DNA of 64,000 nucleotides from Butyriboletus loyo (GCA_038093515.1 JBBPSI010000125.1:1-64000); one strand, 5' to 3'. Positions 28,521 through 41,307 are shown, numbered from the stretch's first letter. Notes: a model not told the origin generated them from the letters alone. Made by a program: numbers and translations.

Positions 28521-30289
28521 CCCCTTTTTTTTTGGTTGTGAAGAATCTTTTCATTTTCATCTAAGGGCTCATGCAAGGACTCGCTCGGACAGAATCGTGC
28601 CGTGGGGGGACCAAGGAAGCTATGTGTTTAAAATTTGCTAGACCTGAGGCCTGATCCGTGTGTCCGTAACCATGTACTTGGACTTCAAGACACTGGGCTT
28701 TTGGACTTCAATTTCCCGAGTTCCGACTGTCCTAAACAGTAATAGATTCCTCGACCTCTTGTCTGGGACTTGCTTCTTGAGCAAGTAGCACCCTCTTCCG
28801 AAAAACGGATGTGTGCGCCTGCGTGCAAGGTGCAAGAAGAAACTCCCCGTCCTAGCTCTGCTCCCCAAAAGCTATTCTCATCGTATACGATCGGACGCTG
28901 GAATCTCTCGTTGGTTCACGGTCACGTTGGGAGGGATCTGTGCTCAAGTTATCAAGCAGTGCTCAGGTTGCGGTATCGACGAAAGACATCGAGTTCCCAG
29001 ACTCGTTGGTACCTACTGGTATGCAAACATTAACATTTTATATTCACCTTTCTTCTGCTCCCAAGACACGACCTCGGCGCGTTGTCTAGACCATCGCTCG
29101 CGCAAGGCTCCATATACGACACATCTTGGGCGAAAACGGACCGGTCGTTCCGACTGATTGTCCGTTGATCGAACCCAAGCTTCCACGCAACCAGGCACCA
29201 AAATATGCTCGGTGCCCCTCCAGGCTTTTTCACTGCCACAGCCGCTCACTGCGACAAGAACGGTAACTCGTATCAACATTGGGCCAGGTCTTGTCGTCTT
29301 CGTTGTCTACACAGAATACCGTGATTAGCAGGATTGAGAGGGGCGGTGTAGGTGGGTGTAAGCGGTGACGCCCATGTTCAGTCGAGTCAGTTGACCGTAT
29401 AACTAGAAACAGGGGGTAAAACGGATGGTATTCCCATTCGTGTAGAGCTGGGGATCGATTTCGGCAGGGAAAACTTCACGGAGGCATGGACTACAGAACG
29501 AATCTTACGGTGATCGCGAGAGGGCGACGGAGCCCGGTGTTGGGGTGCAGAGGGTGCTCTTTGATGACGGAAAAATCGGCGGAAGAGAAGGAGGTGTCAA
29601 AGTTCGACAGACGAAGCGAGTATGTGCAGTCATTTGACAAAAGTGACGAAATGGGGACATGCTATTTAGGAGATGGAAATAGGCAGGGGCAGGACCGCAT
29701 GTTGTGCCGGATAGCGGTTGTTGCGGACGAACGTACTGATAGTGGCCAAGGACACCGTTGTGGTGCAGGCCTTGTTCGAAAACAAATGTGTCTTGAGTGC
29801 GCCTGCCCAAAAACCGGTATCTCGACGTCTGGAACACACATGCGAGTACATGTATTCGAGATGCCGAGATGGACTGACAGCTAGGAAATAAAGGGAAGTT
29901 CAAGTTGATTGGCACTACGGATCGCATCAGACGAGGAACGAACATAAAGGTACACTCAGAGATAATTTCGTCCAGTGCTGTCCCTCAAAGGTACTATGCT
30001 CTGACGACGTGTCCCGGGACCCCTATGGCGACGCCACGACGGCCTGATCATGTCTGACAATTGCCGTCGAACTCACGTTTGGTGTGTACTCAAACTTTGG
30101 ACAGTCACATTGGTTCACGTCTCATCGTGGAATCAATTTGCAACATGCACGGTAGGATCAGGTGGGTGGATATATGCAAGCCATGTTCTCGACTACGGAA
30201 TAATGGTAACGGTGTCACGTAGACCGGTGAACAATCGGTACTAGCTTACCTCATTAGCACGGACTGGTCACCAGGCCAGTGTGAGGGAA

Positions 30290-30480
30290 CACGAACCAGA
30301 TGGACGGATGGACGAGTAAGTCCTATACTAACCAGTATGACTCGAGTAGAAAGAGTAGAGTTATAGCTTACCTCCAGTCGAGTGGAGGAAAGTAGCCTAA
30401 CAGCGTGTCGTGAGAAGAGAGCGTGTCAAAATAAGGAAATGTAACAAATATAAGTAGTTTTTGAGGTTCACTTACCTGAG
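30290..30480 (+). repeat. Dispersed repeat, copy 1 (direct copy at 36220-36400)
   Basis: Shares with 36220-36400, in the same orientation, GTAAGTCCTATA, ATAGCTTAC, CAGTCGAGT, GTCGTGAGAA and GGAAATGTAAC in the same order. Non-coding. Confidence 0.6.
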
Positions 30481-30909
30481 GTAGATACGGAGTGCTAGGG
30501 ACATAGACGACTGACAGTGAATGCTGGTGGCCCAAGTGATACGACAAGATGGCGGATGGGCGAAAGCGTGCAGCGCTTCCCGATGTCCTACGATCCTGTG
30601 GGGTCGAAGTGAGTTGCGAGGGTGGGCGGAAGAAAAGATTTGAGGGGTGAATAGGACGGTTAAGCAGTTCTAATCATGAGTAATACGACTAGGCAGAGGC
30701 ACAGGGGTCGGCAAAATCCGCACAGGTCATACCCGCGTGTGGGGTGCGGGTGCCAGGTCACCTAAGCCCACAGATACCCCAGGATATATCCTCGACATTT
30801 CCCACAGACGAGCCCTGGATCAAGTCTGGACCGGGAGGCTCAGGCTCACAATTCGGGTGGGCCTGAGCCCCCCAAAGCCGGGTTCGGCACATCCATCTAG
30901 TGATGGATG

Positions 30910-31310
30910 TGATGGATATGATGTGTGCCAAGTTTTGCATCAGCTGTGTTATTTAAAGTATCCAGGCGCAGAAAATACGGGACCTCGTCATCGTATCACG
31001 AACCAGGCTCGCAAAGTGTCCTTCCGGCCTGAGTGAGTCCTCTAGACTCCATAGCACACAACAGCTTGAAGAGTGACGAGAGTGTGCTCGAAAGGTCAGT
31101 GTTGCAATGCATGTCAATGAGATCTGCATAGCATAGATGTACTGCTGAAGATTCGTCCAAATGCTCAGAGCTTGTGGGAGTGTTTACTAGGCTGGCCTTC
31201 CAACTACTGACTCTGAGAATTAGAGAGAAGCACATGAACAAGACGATAAATCTTCAGAGACGCTCTCAACGTCCGCGAGCCGAAGGGGAACGAGGAATGT
31301 GGCGGACATT
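30910..31310 (+). repeat. Dispersed repeat, copy 2 (direct copy of 21277-21650)
   Basis: See the first copy. The two copies are about 9.6 kb apart in the same orientation, one just outside the left arm of the inverted repeat and the other in its spacer. Confidence 0.75.
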
Positions 31311-32009
31311 AAATACGGCTTGCTTGCCGCGCGCGCCCGACTCCAGTTCAATCTCCACCACATACCATCAGCCCGCAATCGCAAAAGGTCAGTGCACATC
31401 AACTAAAAACTCCCGGAAATTATAATTATTTAGTCTAAATGCTCCTATATTCCCTCATTTGTCTATCTTCAGGTTCCCGTTCGTGCGTGTACTCCTGGCG
31501 CACGCAAATGCGTCAGGTACAGCATGTGGATGTTGTCAAAACAACCAGCTCCCCCGATGCGATCCCTCTAACGTTCTTCGCTCGATGTCCCTCTCTATCC
31601 GGGAGAACGTGAGAAGGTTAGCGCTGAGTGTTTACAAGCTAATATGATGTCCAGTTGGAGAGATGGCAGTGTGATAAACCTCTCCCTAGGTGCCTGTGAT
31701 GTCATCACCAACCAGAGTTGCACGATCGAATGAGTTATCTCCGTCCCTGCATCTCATGTTAGTGGTCGTGTTCGCCTTATCCCCAACAGGTGATGCTCTT
31801 TTGGCCTCGTATATCAATCCGTAAAACCGTTGACAGGTATGTACCTTTGTATTGGCTCTGCACATGCCGTAGTACTTAACTGCCTTGGGTCGCCGCATCG
31901 ATCACACCGGTAGGTTGGCGTTCGCTTCCTTTAAGGGCACACCTTCAAGTTGAACCTGACAGAATGAAACATGCAATATCCGGAAAAGGCGGGATGTGCT
32001 TTCCCCGCT

Positions 32010-35000
32010 CCTCGGATGGATGTTATTGATACTGAGATGTCTAGGGTCACCGCGAATTCCGACGCAGTGCCGTGCGTGTGTGATTGACCGGCTACGTTAT
32101 CAGTTTACCGACGCCCACGCCGCGGACGTAGGTTAAGGTCCCAAATAGACTAACGTCATTGATCTCGAGAATTGAAAGCGCCGCTGGACAGCCCTCACCT
32201 GAAAGGGGCGGGGTACCACCACGGCGGTTGGTCGCTTCCAACAGAAAGGGAATTGAACGGGGATGCATATTTTTCGAGTAACGTATCGTCGGAACGGAAA
32301 TGAATGTTTCATTGGGTTTGCCGCAGGACAGAGCCCCACTCCGGTACAGATGCTGGCACGTCAACACCACCAGCACCCCAGATCTACCGTGCGTGTCGTA
32401 CATGGATGTGGACGTGGGACGGATTGAGGATGTTCTGATAGCATGCCTAGGATCTCGACACGTGTGCATCACTATGGTCGGGTGGTAGGCGTTGCTGCGA
32501 TCACCCGCGGCTCAGAACCAACAGTATTCGCGTCCACACGGTCCTCATCGAAGATAGGTTAGCGTGATTTACGTTATTCCTTCTTGAAACGGTCCGATTT
32601 GGCATTGATAGCGGTGGCCACTATCGTGAATTCCCCGGATGGCACTGAAGACCTTGTCTAATCGTGGTGCCCACCCTGGATGTGACTGCACCTACCAAGT
32701 CCATCGACTGTGTTTTAAAGTTTCCGCAGGGGCATGGATACCCGCCGAGCAAAGGTACATAGCCCGTCTGGTTAGTGCGTTTTGCCAAGCCTCGTTATCA
32801 TACGGTGTGTCAGATCAAACCCTCTCTGTGTGCTAACCTATTGGTTAATCTACAGATGGGGTTTTTTGTTGATTCGCATGTGCCGAGAATCTAGTCGGTG
32901 AATCGGGCGAGGTGGAGCCTGCGTCCCGTGTAATGTATCGCTAACTTCAAACTGCCGGAGAGGCAAGAGGAAGGTTCAAGCGCACTCAAGCTTTCTGATC
33001 CACTGTTCGGGTATGAGCTTTAAAAGCCCTCTGTGCTCATATCCCAGGCTCGTTCCTCACGCCCTCCCCAGTCTGTGGAACCATCAGTCGTCGAGACACC
33101 ACCCGTTCTAACCATGTGCGACGGCCACTCTCATCAACAAGAAAATGCACTCGATCCACTGTACGTAATTACCTTTGATCTCATCACATGCCTGTTGTAC
33201 TTGAACGTGGACGGGGGCTGATGCATGCATCTTTCCGCAGCTCTGAATTCCTTGCACAACTCCTCACCGACATCCCAGACGTCCTACCTACCCCCATCAC
33301 CACCCCTACATTCCCATCCGTGTCCCCATCTGCCTCCGCCTCCACGCCCACCCCTGCCCCCTATCATGCCCACAACTGTCACCTTACCTGCCAATGGGTC
33401 TCCCCAAAGGACCCCGCTCTTGTCTGTAATGCCCCCCTTTCCCAAGACACTAAAGACGCTTGCGAGCATTTCCGCCGCACCCACGACGTCCGCGGCAACG
33501 AGAAAGTTTACGTCGACTGTCATTGGCGCGACTGCGATGTCCCCCCGATGCTACGCGGGAGCCTACTAAGGCACGTGCTGGCTCTGCATTTGGGACTGTT
33601 GAGGTGGGAGTGTGAGCTTTGTGGGAGGGTGTTTTCGAGGAAGGGGACGTGGCATGTCTGTGTTGAGGGTGGGTGAAATCTGGATGGTTTCTGTCATTGT
33701 CATTCTTTCACCCGCCCCCGCCCCCCCCTTTTTTTTATTCATGTACTAGTAAGACTTTCTTTGTGCTCAAGAACGAATGGGACATGTACGGATCGCGTTT
33801 GCCCGTGGAGGGGCTACTCAGAATCGAAATAAACTAACCTTGCAGCTTGAAGCCCCGTTCATGTCGACTCGCGAACACCCTATAAAAATTTCCTTTGATG
33901 CCGTGGGTTCTAAGAAAAAAAACGGGACAGTAAAACGTCATGTATAGATGTCGTCGGCAGGTTTCAGAATGACTTTCAAGTTGACGATATCGGCTGAGAC
34001 GTTGACATGCTTCTTTTTTTTTTTTTCACCCCCCCGGACATCTCGCCGTGTGACTGATTGTTTGGAGTCGACAAAGGTCACCAGCCTGTTCCATACAACA
34101 TACTTATGCGCTACAACCCCAGTTGATCCGTTCAGCGCGGGGTTCATGCTGTCGAGCAAGATCTGGCAGACGTTTCGTCTGTCATCACACAATCGATCAT
34201 TGATACGGACTCGGGCTGTTTGTGGAGCCCCTTCCATGTCGCACGGAACCCAAGTACTAACGTCACTTGAACGGGACGCGCTGTATCCCCTCACCCTGGC
34301 AACCTGACAAGTCACCAAATCATCACCCCAGTGGGCCGGGCCGGATGTCGTTCCATCACACCGGTCAAGTAGATGCAATCTACCAAACACTCGAAGGAGC
34401 GGGTCATTGCTGTTGTTCCGTTTTGCGTCCGATATGTAGTGTCATTTCCGATGTTTGGGGGCGATTGGATCGGAACTCCCCGAGTGCTGCGAGTGCTATT
34501 ACTAGGCAGTTGTTTGAACATGCTCCATATGGTATGTCAGACTGGCCAATACCGTCACTCCCCGGGTCATGTCTACAGTTTGCATCGGTCCTGATAGGAA
34601 TTGTATGACCAGGTCGCGTTACGCTAATATTATGAGCACCACTCGTCGATCGTCAAACTTCGTGCACATGGGCCGACTCCCAGTGCTCTCCGCTCTCCTG
34701 ACGACCTGATCATATCGTACCACGCTACAAACGCCAACATCAGTGTTTTCTCGTTATCTATATGACCAGTGATAGAGCCTACCTCCTCGATCGTTTTTGG
34801 ATCCGAGTTGGACCTTTTCACCGTCGCAAATATTACGAGGCAAAGGAGTATTTGTTATCTTTTCAAGTTTCTCTCCATGTTCCCGCCAGATGCGCATCTG
34901 GGGTTGGTCCCCCCCCCCCAGGGTCCACACACGATATTAGCCGTCACTGAAGACTAATGCACTTCCAGGGGAGGGGGTACACAGATGAGCATCTCCAAAT

Positions 35001-35920
35001 TCATTCTCCTCCGTTCATTGTTCTAGCCTTTCGCGGTGCTAATGTTACCTACTCAGGGATTAATTCAACCTCCCCGATGTTCACCTCACTGATCTTAGAT
35101 ATTGGCATTGTTCCTGTTAGATCCTGGAAATCTCAAATGATAGCAGTTCTTAGTACGTATGGGTGCTCCTGCTTCCAATCAACCTCAGTCGCGGCGTATT
35201 AATTCGTGCCATCGCAGTATTGTCAACTAACTGATCGTGGAACATGGTTCTGGAGCAAGTCTTGGCACCACCGACGATATTCTTCGAACAAACGCCCATC
35301 TCAGTGCTCAGCCATTATCCATATGACCAGATATGTCATAAAACTTATTCTCATAAAGAGCATCGACTTTTTTGACTCCGTTCATATCCTGAATCTTTAT
35401 ATCCGACGGGGAGGCTCACTCAGATGTTTAATAAATACAGCAAGTTCTCGATCGAGATCCTGTAATAGGTATGGTATACTCAAAACTCCGTTAATTTGCA
35501 TCGCCTTCATTTCCCCGCTAGCTTCGAATTGGGGTTCTCCCAGGGGCAACATTGAATATTGCACTGAAAGGTGCTGCTAGAGGGAGCACCTCGCCTCCCC
35601 GTCGCCTTTCTAACCCACCAGCCGTAAAGGGGTGACATTATTACCTAAGACGCTGACTCTGGGCTGACCATCATCACATTGGTCCGCTCACGGATCATAC
35701 CGTAGTGACCAAATATTGAATTGCAAACGGCCACCATAGTCCATCAAACTCAGAACACCCAGAGATCGACTCCCACCCTCCTTCCTCGGGTATCAGGATT
35801 CTTCGACGCGTCGCTTTTGTGTACCCGTACTTGTATGTACCAATGGTATTCATGCGGCAAATGTTATTCAAACGGTGCATTTTGAAAGGTGCGGATAAAG
35901 CCGCTCGCTCGGGACGATTC
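32010..35920 (-). repeat. Right arm of the ~3.9-kb degenerate inverted repeat
   Basis: Reverse-complement partner of 21930-25860; the anchors are listed there. It carries the right zinc-finger gene and otherwise non-coding sequence, including poly-C/poly-T tracts near 33716-33735, 34014-34035 and 34908-34922. Confidence 0.85.
33114..33676 (+). CDS. Small C2H2 zinc-finger protein, right copy (160 aa)
   Basis: Exons 33114-33160 and 33241-33676 with an 80-nt intron, the same structure as the left copy. The ATG begins MCDGHSHQQENALDPL. The protein shares the Pro/Thr-rich linker, the finger (VDCHWRDC through RHVLALH) and the terminal CELCGRVFSRKG segment. It differs from the left copy by scattered substitutions and a 2-residue deletion in the linker. 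It points away from the left copy, as expected for an inverted duplication. The family is not identified beyond C2H2. Confidence 0.65.
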
Positions 35921-36219
35921 CCTACTCGGTATTCTCCATCAGGTGCTCCCTCTACGCCTGTGCCTAAAACCGAGTCGGTCCGCATCTGCGGATCACAAAT
36001 ACCGTTATAAATATAAATATCTTACTGATTGGCCACTCTAAGACAGCACCTCGGATCGACTGAGCTTTACCCTCTACACCCACTTGTCCGTCACAAATGG
36101 GCTTCGTACGGCCCAATGCCGTCAATGGATCGGGTTATCTGGCTAGGGTTTTGCAGCGTGAGGTTCCCAACTGCCTAGATCACGGTTGGAGCTTCGTAGC
36201 CTGCCTTATTATAAAGCGA

Positions 36220-36400
36220 ACATGAACTAGATAAATGGACGGGTAAGTCCTATAGTCATCAGTACCAATCGAGTAACGAGTGTAGAGCCATAGCTTACGT
36301 GCAGTCGAGTATGTACGAGACTGAGGGCACGCGTCGTGAGAACAGAGCGATGTCCAGGAAATGTAACGGATGTAAGTAGAAGTAACTGGTCTATCTACGG
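36220..36400 (+). repeat. Dispersed repeat, copy 2 (direct copy of 30290-30480)
   Basis: Lies about 300 bp outside the right arm of the inverted repeat. Confidence 0.6.
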
Positions 36401-37118
36401 GATGATCTCAACCGATGAAACGCGGCTGAATGAGGCCAGGATTGGGATTGAAGCCATTCGATATAAATGTTGACTTGTTCTGTTATGGACACCAAGTGGC
36501 AAGCACGGCGTCTCGGGCCGAGACCCTCTTGACGGCAAACCAATTTACAATCGCCGCTTCAATAGTTTGCCTTAAGTGCTTCAGAGCATATGCTTTTTCT
36601 ACAGATACAACTTCACTGACGGTGAGTGTTCTCGAAGTTCCTACACGCACTCGTGATGAGCGTTGTATAATCAACCACTACTGGCACCTCTTAGTCGACT
36701 TGATACAGAGTAACCGCCTTATGGCCTCCGTATCACTGACATGACCGACTTTCTGATCCTTCTTATCCACTATGGATCCTTTTTTTCCTTTCGCAAGCTA
36801 ACACCACTCATTTTCAGAACCTGCGATTCAACGCCTCTGAGATCGGAACGCTGTCCGTGCTCCGTACCCAACCACGGTGTGGCTCCATATGAGAATCACA
36901 TTCTCCAGATATTGCTTTCACCTCGATATATCTGTATTCCTAGATTATTTTATGCATCCCAGCTGCGCGTCACCAACCGGGTACCACTATCGTTGCTCGC
37001 ATCACCTCACAATGCCATCGTGGTCTGATCTCGTTCCCGACGAAAAAGACCGCCAGCAGAAGGCGATTTCCTAACGATATCCATATTCAATGTGACCGAC
37101 TTTTCTGGTATATGTGAT
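36401..37118. other. Stretch without a recognisable gene
   Basis: Contains plus-strand open frames at 36430-36744 and 36741-37028 with no family signal. I see nothing firm here. Confidence 0.4.
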
Positions 37119-37698
37119 CTATTTATTGACACCACGAGAACTCGCAATCACGAACAAGGGTGTGGATGTGGATGTGGATGTGGATGTGGATACGTTACAG
37201 AAAAAGGCTTGCGAGTGCTGGAGCGCTGGAGCGCTGAACGATCGATTGTATCTGCCGTCGACAGAGTCACGACTGCATTCCACAAACGGGCCGAAATTAA
37301 CAACCAGTACGTTTCGTCGCGATCGCGGTTCGTTGATGTTGGTTGACGAGGATTGAGCGGATTGAAAATATTCGTGGAACGTGCGCTCGCTCACGCCGCT
37401 GATTTAGACGACGCGTTGACTCAAAGTTCGACGTTGGTTCGCTTCGCGGACTCCCTATACTTATCCTTGACGGACCAGATCTGCATCAAGGGCTCCGAGG
37501 AGACAACGATGGATCATGGATCCTGGATTGGAAAATACGCAGAGGAGAACGTGGTGGGGCTTGGAGTGCGGTGCTGTTTCCATTCGCAAGGACGATCGTG
37601 CCGCAAACAACGGCGGGGGGTGTGGGCCCATGAGTTGTTACCACCATCAGCCCTTGAATACCGAGAGCCTTGAAGTGCCTACTATCTCGAATTCATGA
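37119..37698 (+). pseudogene. Possible gene remnant, unrecognised
   Basis: Overlapping plus-strand frames show protein-like composition but no single long frame. One encodes a (Val-Asp)n run from a TGTGGA repeat at 37161-37190. A frame near 37380-37500 reads IFVERALAHAADLDDAL. A third near 37560-37698 reads CGAVSIRKDDRAANNGG and then SLEVPTISNS before a stop. They could be exons of one small gene read in different frames, or a decayed gene. I do not recognise the product. It converges with the CM1 gene. Confidence 0.3.
37161..37190 (+). repeat. (TGTGGA)5 tandem repeat
   Basis: Five perfect hexamer units. In one frame they code for alternating Val and Asp. Confidence 0.9.
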
Positions 37699-37803
37699 TG
37701 GAAAAAGTACGTGTAAGAGTGTATGGTATGTCGTGACGAATGCGAGAGCCGTTACACAAAGCAGAGCAAAAAAAATCAAACGTCAAACAAAATCCAGATC
37801 GCA

Positions 37804-40800
37804 TCATCGATCACGACCTCTCCCGCTCCCGCCCATCCTCGCATTCTCCGTCACAGCGTCCAGCTGTATATTGCGCTTATGAGCAATCTCGTTCTGCCGC
37901 TCCAGACTCCTACAACCAACCGCACGGGATCAGTGACCAGTAAAGGTGGAAAAGCAATGAAGAACGACGACGCGATCACGCACTTCATCTGAATCTCCAG
38001 CTCGAGGATTCGTTCCTTGCTTCCCTGTCGCTCCCGCTTGTATTTCTCCTCCGCAGCCTTCAAGCGCGCTTCATATTCCTTCACCCGCGCTTCCCACTTG
38101 GCGTCCGCGGTCGATGTCTTCTGGTTCAAAGTCGATATCTTCTCTTCATGCTGAAGCAGCTGATTGTTTGCAACCACCAGCCGTTTCTCCGCATTCACAG
38201 CGCGCGACAGGAGCGTCCGGGTCTCTTGCGAGTCGCCCTGTGCGGGACGTCTCGCGGTCGCGAGCTGCTGGACGAGATCGGCGTTGGTGACCTGTGATAT
38301 CACCGACTTGGGTCAGTGGACGGGAGACTTCCATTACAAGATAACAAACTTTGAACGCCTCCAGCTCGCCCTCTTTGGTGACGTACTTTCGCCTCCACGT
38401 CGCCTTCGCATCGCCGTACGCCTTGACGCTCGTCTCAAACTTGTCGATCTGCTTCCACCGCGTGTCGAGCTGTTTCCGCATGTCCGTCAGTTTGTCTGAG
38501 AATCGCGCTTCGGCCTCCTTGACGCGCTTATCAAAGTCTAGCTGTATCTGACTGAGCGCTTTAAGGCGTGTGATGAGGTTGTCGTGAAAGACACTAAAGT
38601 TAGTGAATGGCTTCGTCTCAGCTTGACCGCCTTTCTTCTACAGATATGCCTTGTCAAAGGGAAAACAGATATGGACGTGAAGAAAAACGTACTGGGGTCT
38701 TGTCCACGCCAAGGATTTTGTCCATGTACTGGTAGATGGTGAGCAACAACGTGTTGCGCTCAGTAAGCTGGTCGCGATACTGACTCTCACTGCTCAACAG
38801 TGACTTTTGGTCCTTTGCCAACCGCGCCTCGAGTTCGTGTACCTTCGCACGAAATATAGATGCCTCGGACTCTGCAGTCTTCAGGCTCGCATGAGTAGCA
38901 TCGAACTTTTCCGAGAGATGAAGACGAGATTGGGTCTGATTCCCGAGACGCGTGGTCAGATCGCGAACTTCGTTGTGGAGTTTATCGATGGTGAGATCAC
39001 GTTCGCGCGTGTTACCTTCACGAGCCGCAATGTCCTGACGTGCACGTGCGAGAGCGTCCTCGAGGGTCTGGATATCACGCTTCAAACGATCGACTTCGAG
39101 CTGGAGTGAGAACTTCGCGGTCGTATGCGAATCGCCAAGCTTCTTCGACTCTTCCTCCTTAGCTCTAAGTGCATCCTGCAAGGCCGTGACATCAGACTGA
39201 CGTTGTTCAAGAAGCGTCTCGTTCTTCGAGAAGTTGTCAAGAGCAGACTGGAGAGTAGATTCTTTGATGTCGAGATTCCGTCGTTCATGGCGAAGCTGAG
39301 AATCATACTCCTTCTCAACTTTGAAGAGCTCCTGTTCCAAGCGCTCCCTCTCCTCACGTTCATGCTTGACTTCCGCAACGAGATCCTCGACATGGCGCGC
39401 CAATCCCTCTTGCCGTGATCGGTAGGCGAGAATGTCTTGACAGGTTTGATCATAGAGGTCTTGGAGGTCTTGAAGCTGCGTCTTGAGTGTATTGACTTTC
39501 TATGAATGGTTCGAGTTAGTCGGATAACTTGGTGTTGTTTGTTGCACTCGCCTCCTTGAGCGCCGCTGCAAGTGCTTCGAGTGTTTCTCGCTCGACAGCA
39601 TCGTCTTCACGAAGACGATCGCTTTCTTCCTTGATGCGGTCGTTCTCCTCTTCCAGCAAGTAGACCTGTTCACTCAGCTTCTCTAATTCTCGATTGGAAG
39701 CTCGGATCTCGACGTCCTTTTCATCTGCCTCTTTCTCGAGATGTTGCAGGGCGGCTTCGAACTTTGCATGGAGCTCGTTGGTATTGGCTTCGAGCTCGGA
39801 GATATTGAGCCGAAGTTCCTTTGACTCCGTCTCCCGTTCTGCAAGGGCCTAAACATGTCAGACGATCAGTTATCGGTAGCTGCTTGGTCAGAAAAGAACA
39901 TACGTCGCGAAGTTCCTCGACTTGTCCACGCGCCTCTTCGACTTCTCCTCGCCACTCTTCCTCGACCACGGCAACAATCCGATCGTGCTCGGAGATCAGG
40001 TCCTCGATCTCCCTGTTCTTCATTTCAGTCTCGTCTTCTTTTTGTGAAAGCTCGATCATTGTCGCGGCAAGCTTGTCACGTAGGGAATTGAGGTCTTCCT
40101 CCACGGCCTCCCGCTCCTCTCGCGCCTCCAGTATCTGGGCTCGGCTCTCGCTGCGTTCGATCGACTCTGCCTCTCTCCTTCGTTGAATTTCTTCGACCTC
40201 CAAACCAAGTTGTGCAACCTCGTCCGCTAGCTCTTCTTTCTCGTCTTCCTTCCTTAGAAGAAGCTCGTTCTGGTCCTCTATCCGACCGCGTAAAACGTCA
40301 TTCTCTGCCTCGAGTTCCTCTAGCTTCCGCCGCCATCGCTCGTGCCCGTTGCCTCCCCGCCCATCAAATGTGTCATCACCACGTTTCTCAACGATCTCAC
40401 GGAGATGGTCTATCTCTTCCACGTTGTCCTCGAGTAACCCTCGGACGTTATCCAACTCTTCCTCGAGTTCCTCGTTTCTGAGCTCGGCCCGTCGTAGAGC
40501 ATCTTCATCCACTGTAGACACACGCCCCCGCCGTAGCTCTCGAATCTCGTGTTCGCGTTCCTGTAGCTTTGCCTCGAGATCACGTTCCCTGTCACGCGAA
40601 CTCGTCGTACCACGTTCCTTTTGTGAACGCTCCAACTCACGCTCGAGTTCGAGCACGAGTCGTTTGAGTTTCTTGAGCTCTAGACCACGTTGCTGCACTT
40701 CGACTTTCAGGGACACGTTTTGTTTGAGAGCCGCGTCGACTTGGTCAGGGGCAAGTTGCGCCAACCGCTCTTCGAGAAAGTGGACGCGCAGTTTGATGTT

Positions 40801-41307
40801 GAAGTTTTCCTTCTTGAGGTTGTCGATGTGCTAAGCGAGCGCAATGGGGTTACTACATGCATAGCAGGGACGGATGAGAAATGTCACTTTTTCTTGATCG
40901 CGAAGCGTGAGCGTGACGCCTTTGTTGCCACTCGGGGTCGCTCGTGTACGTTTACGGTTCGGGGCAGGCGTGTCCGGACCATCACCCCATTTATGTCCGG
41001 GGGTGTCCAAAAAGTCACCGCCCTCTCCAGCATCGTCTCCCTCCTCGTGACCAGACATGGCTAATCGCCTCAGAGCAGATCCAGGTTCGTCCACCCGCCT
41101 GCGTACACCGATGGAGGCTTGTTCTGGTGGTGAAGGGGTTGAGAGCGGCGCTGAGGACAGTGCGGTCGTTTGGGATGATACGGAAGGGACCCTGCGGTTT
41201 CTACCTGGTGTAGAGATGCCAGACACAAGCGAACCTAGGGAGAGATCGGGGAGTGTCATGGCGGATTGCGACGACGAGTCGGCACGTGCATTCAGTGCGG
41301 CGGACAT
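37804..41307 (-). CDS. CM1-motif coiled-coil protein, gamma-tubulin complex tether (1050 aa)
   Basis: Minus-strand exons: 41307-40888, 40830-39904, 39848-39552, 39499-38693, 38637-38350, 38291-37984 and 37909-37804. The intron at 39551-39500 has a GC donor (GAG/GCGAGT). The N-terminal ~130 residues are Ser/Thr/Pro-rich and disordered. They are followed at ~131-163 by a centrosomin N-terminal motif 1 (TLRDQEKHIDNLKKENF, then FLEERL) that spans the first exon junction. Nearly everything after it is predicted coiled coil (heptad-like Leu/Glu/Arg/Lys), ending in a short Gly/Arg tail. The CM1 motif binds and activates gamma-tubulin complexes, and fungal examples are Mto1 and Pcp1, so I infer a role at the spindle pole body or other microtubule organising centres. 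No PACT-like C-terminus was recognised. Confidence 0.82.

Larger units (their letters stand above)
25861..32009. other. Spacer of the inverted repeat: repeat remnants, no intact gene seen
   Basis: About 6.1 kb without a gene I can support. It contains a decayed third zinc-finger copy (27185-28520), a direct-repeat copy (30910-31310), a second repeat copy (30290-30480), and short matches such as CCAACCAGAGTTGC at about 26748 and 31702 on the same strand. The ORFs at 29486-29884 (+) and 29505-29945 (-) overlap each other and have no recognisable domain. Confidence 0.6.

Noticed and set aside
29486..29945. Overlapping 132-aa (+) and 146-aa (-) ORFs in the repeat spacer
   Set aside because: They are mirror frames of one stretch with no domain signal and lie among decayed repeats.
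21277..31310. The direct repeat pair as LTRs of one retrotransposon
   Set aside because: No TG...CA ends, primer site, target duplication or pol sequence was found between them.
37161..37190. A CRISPR-like or regulatory tandem array
   Set aside because: The hexamer repeat is perfect and without spacers; it is a microsatellite.
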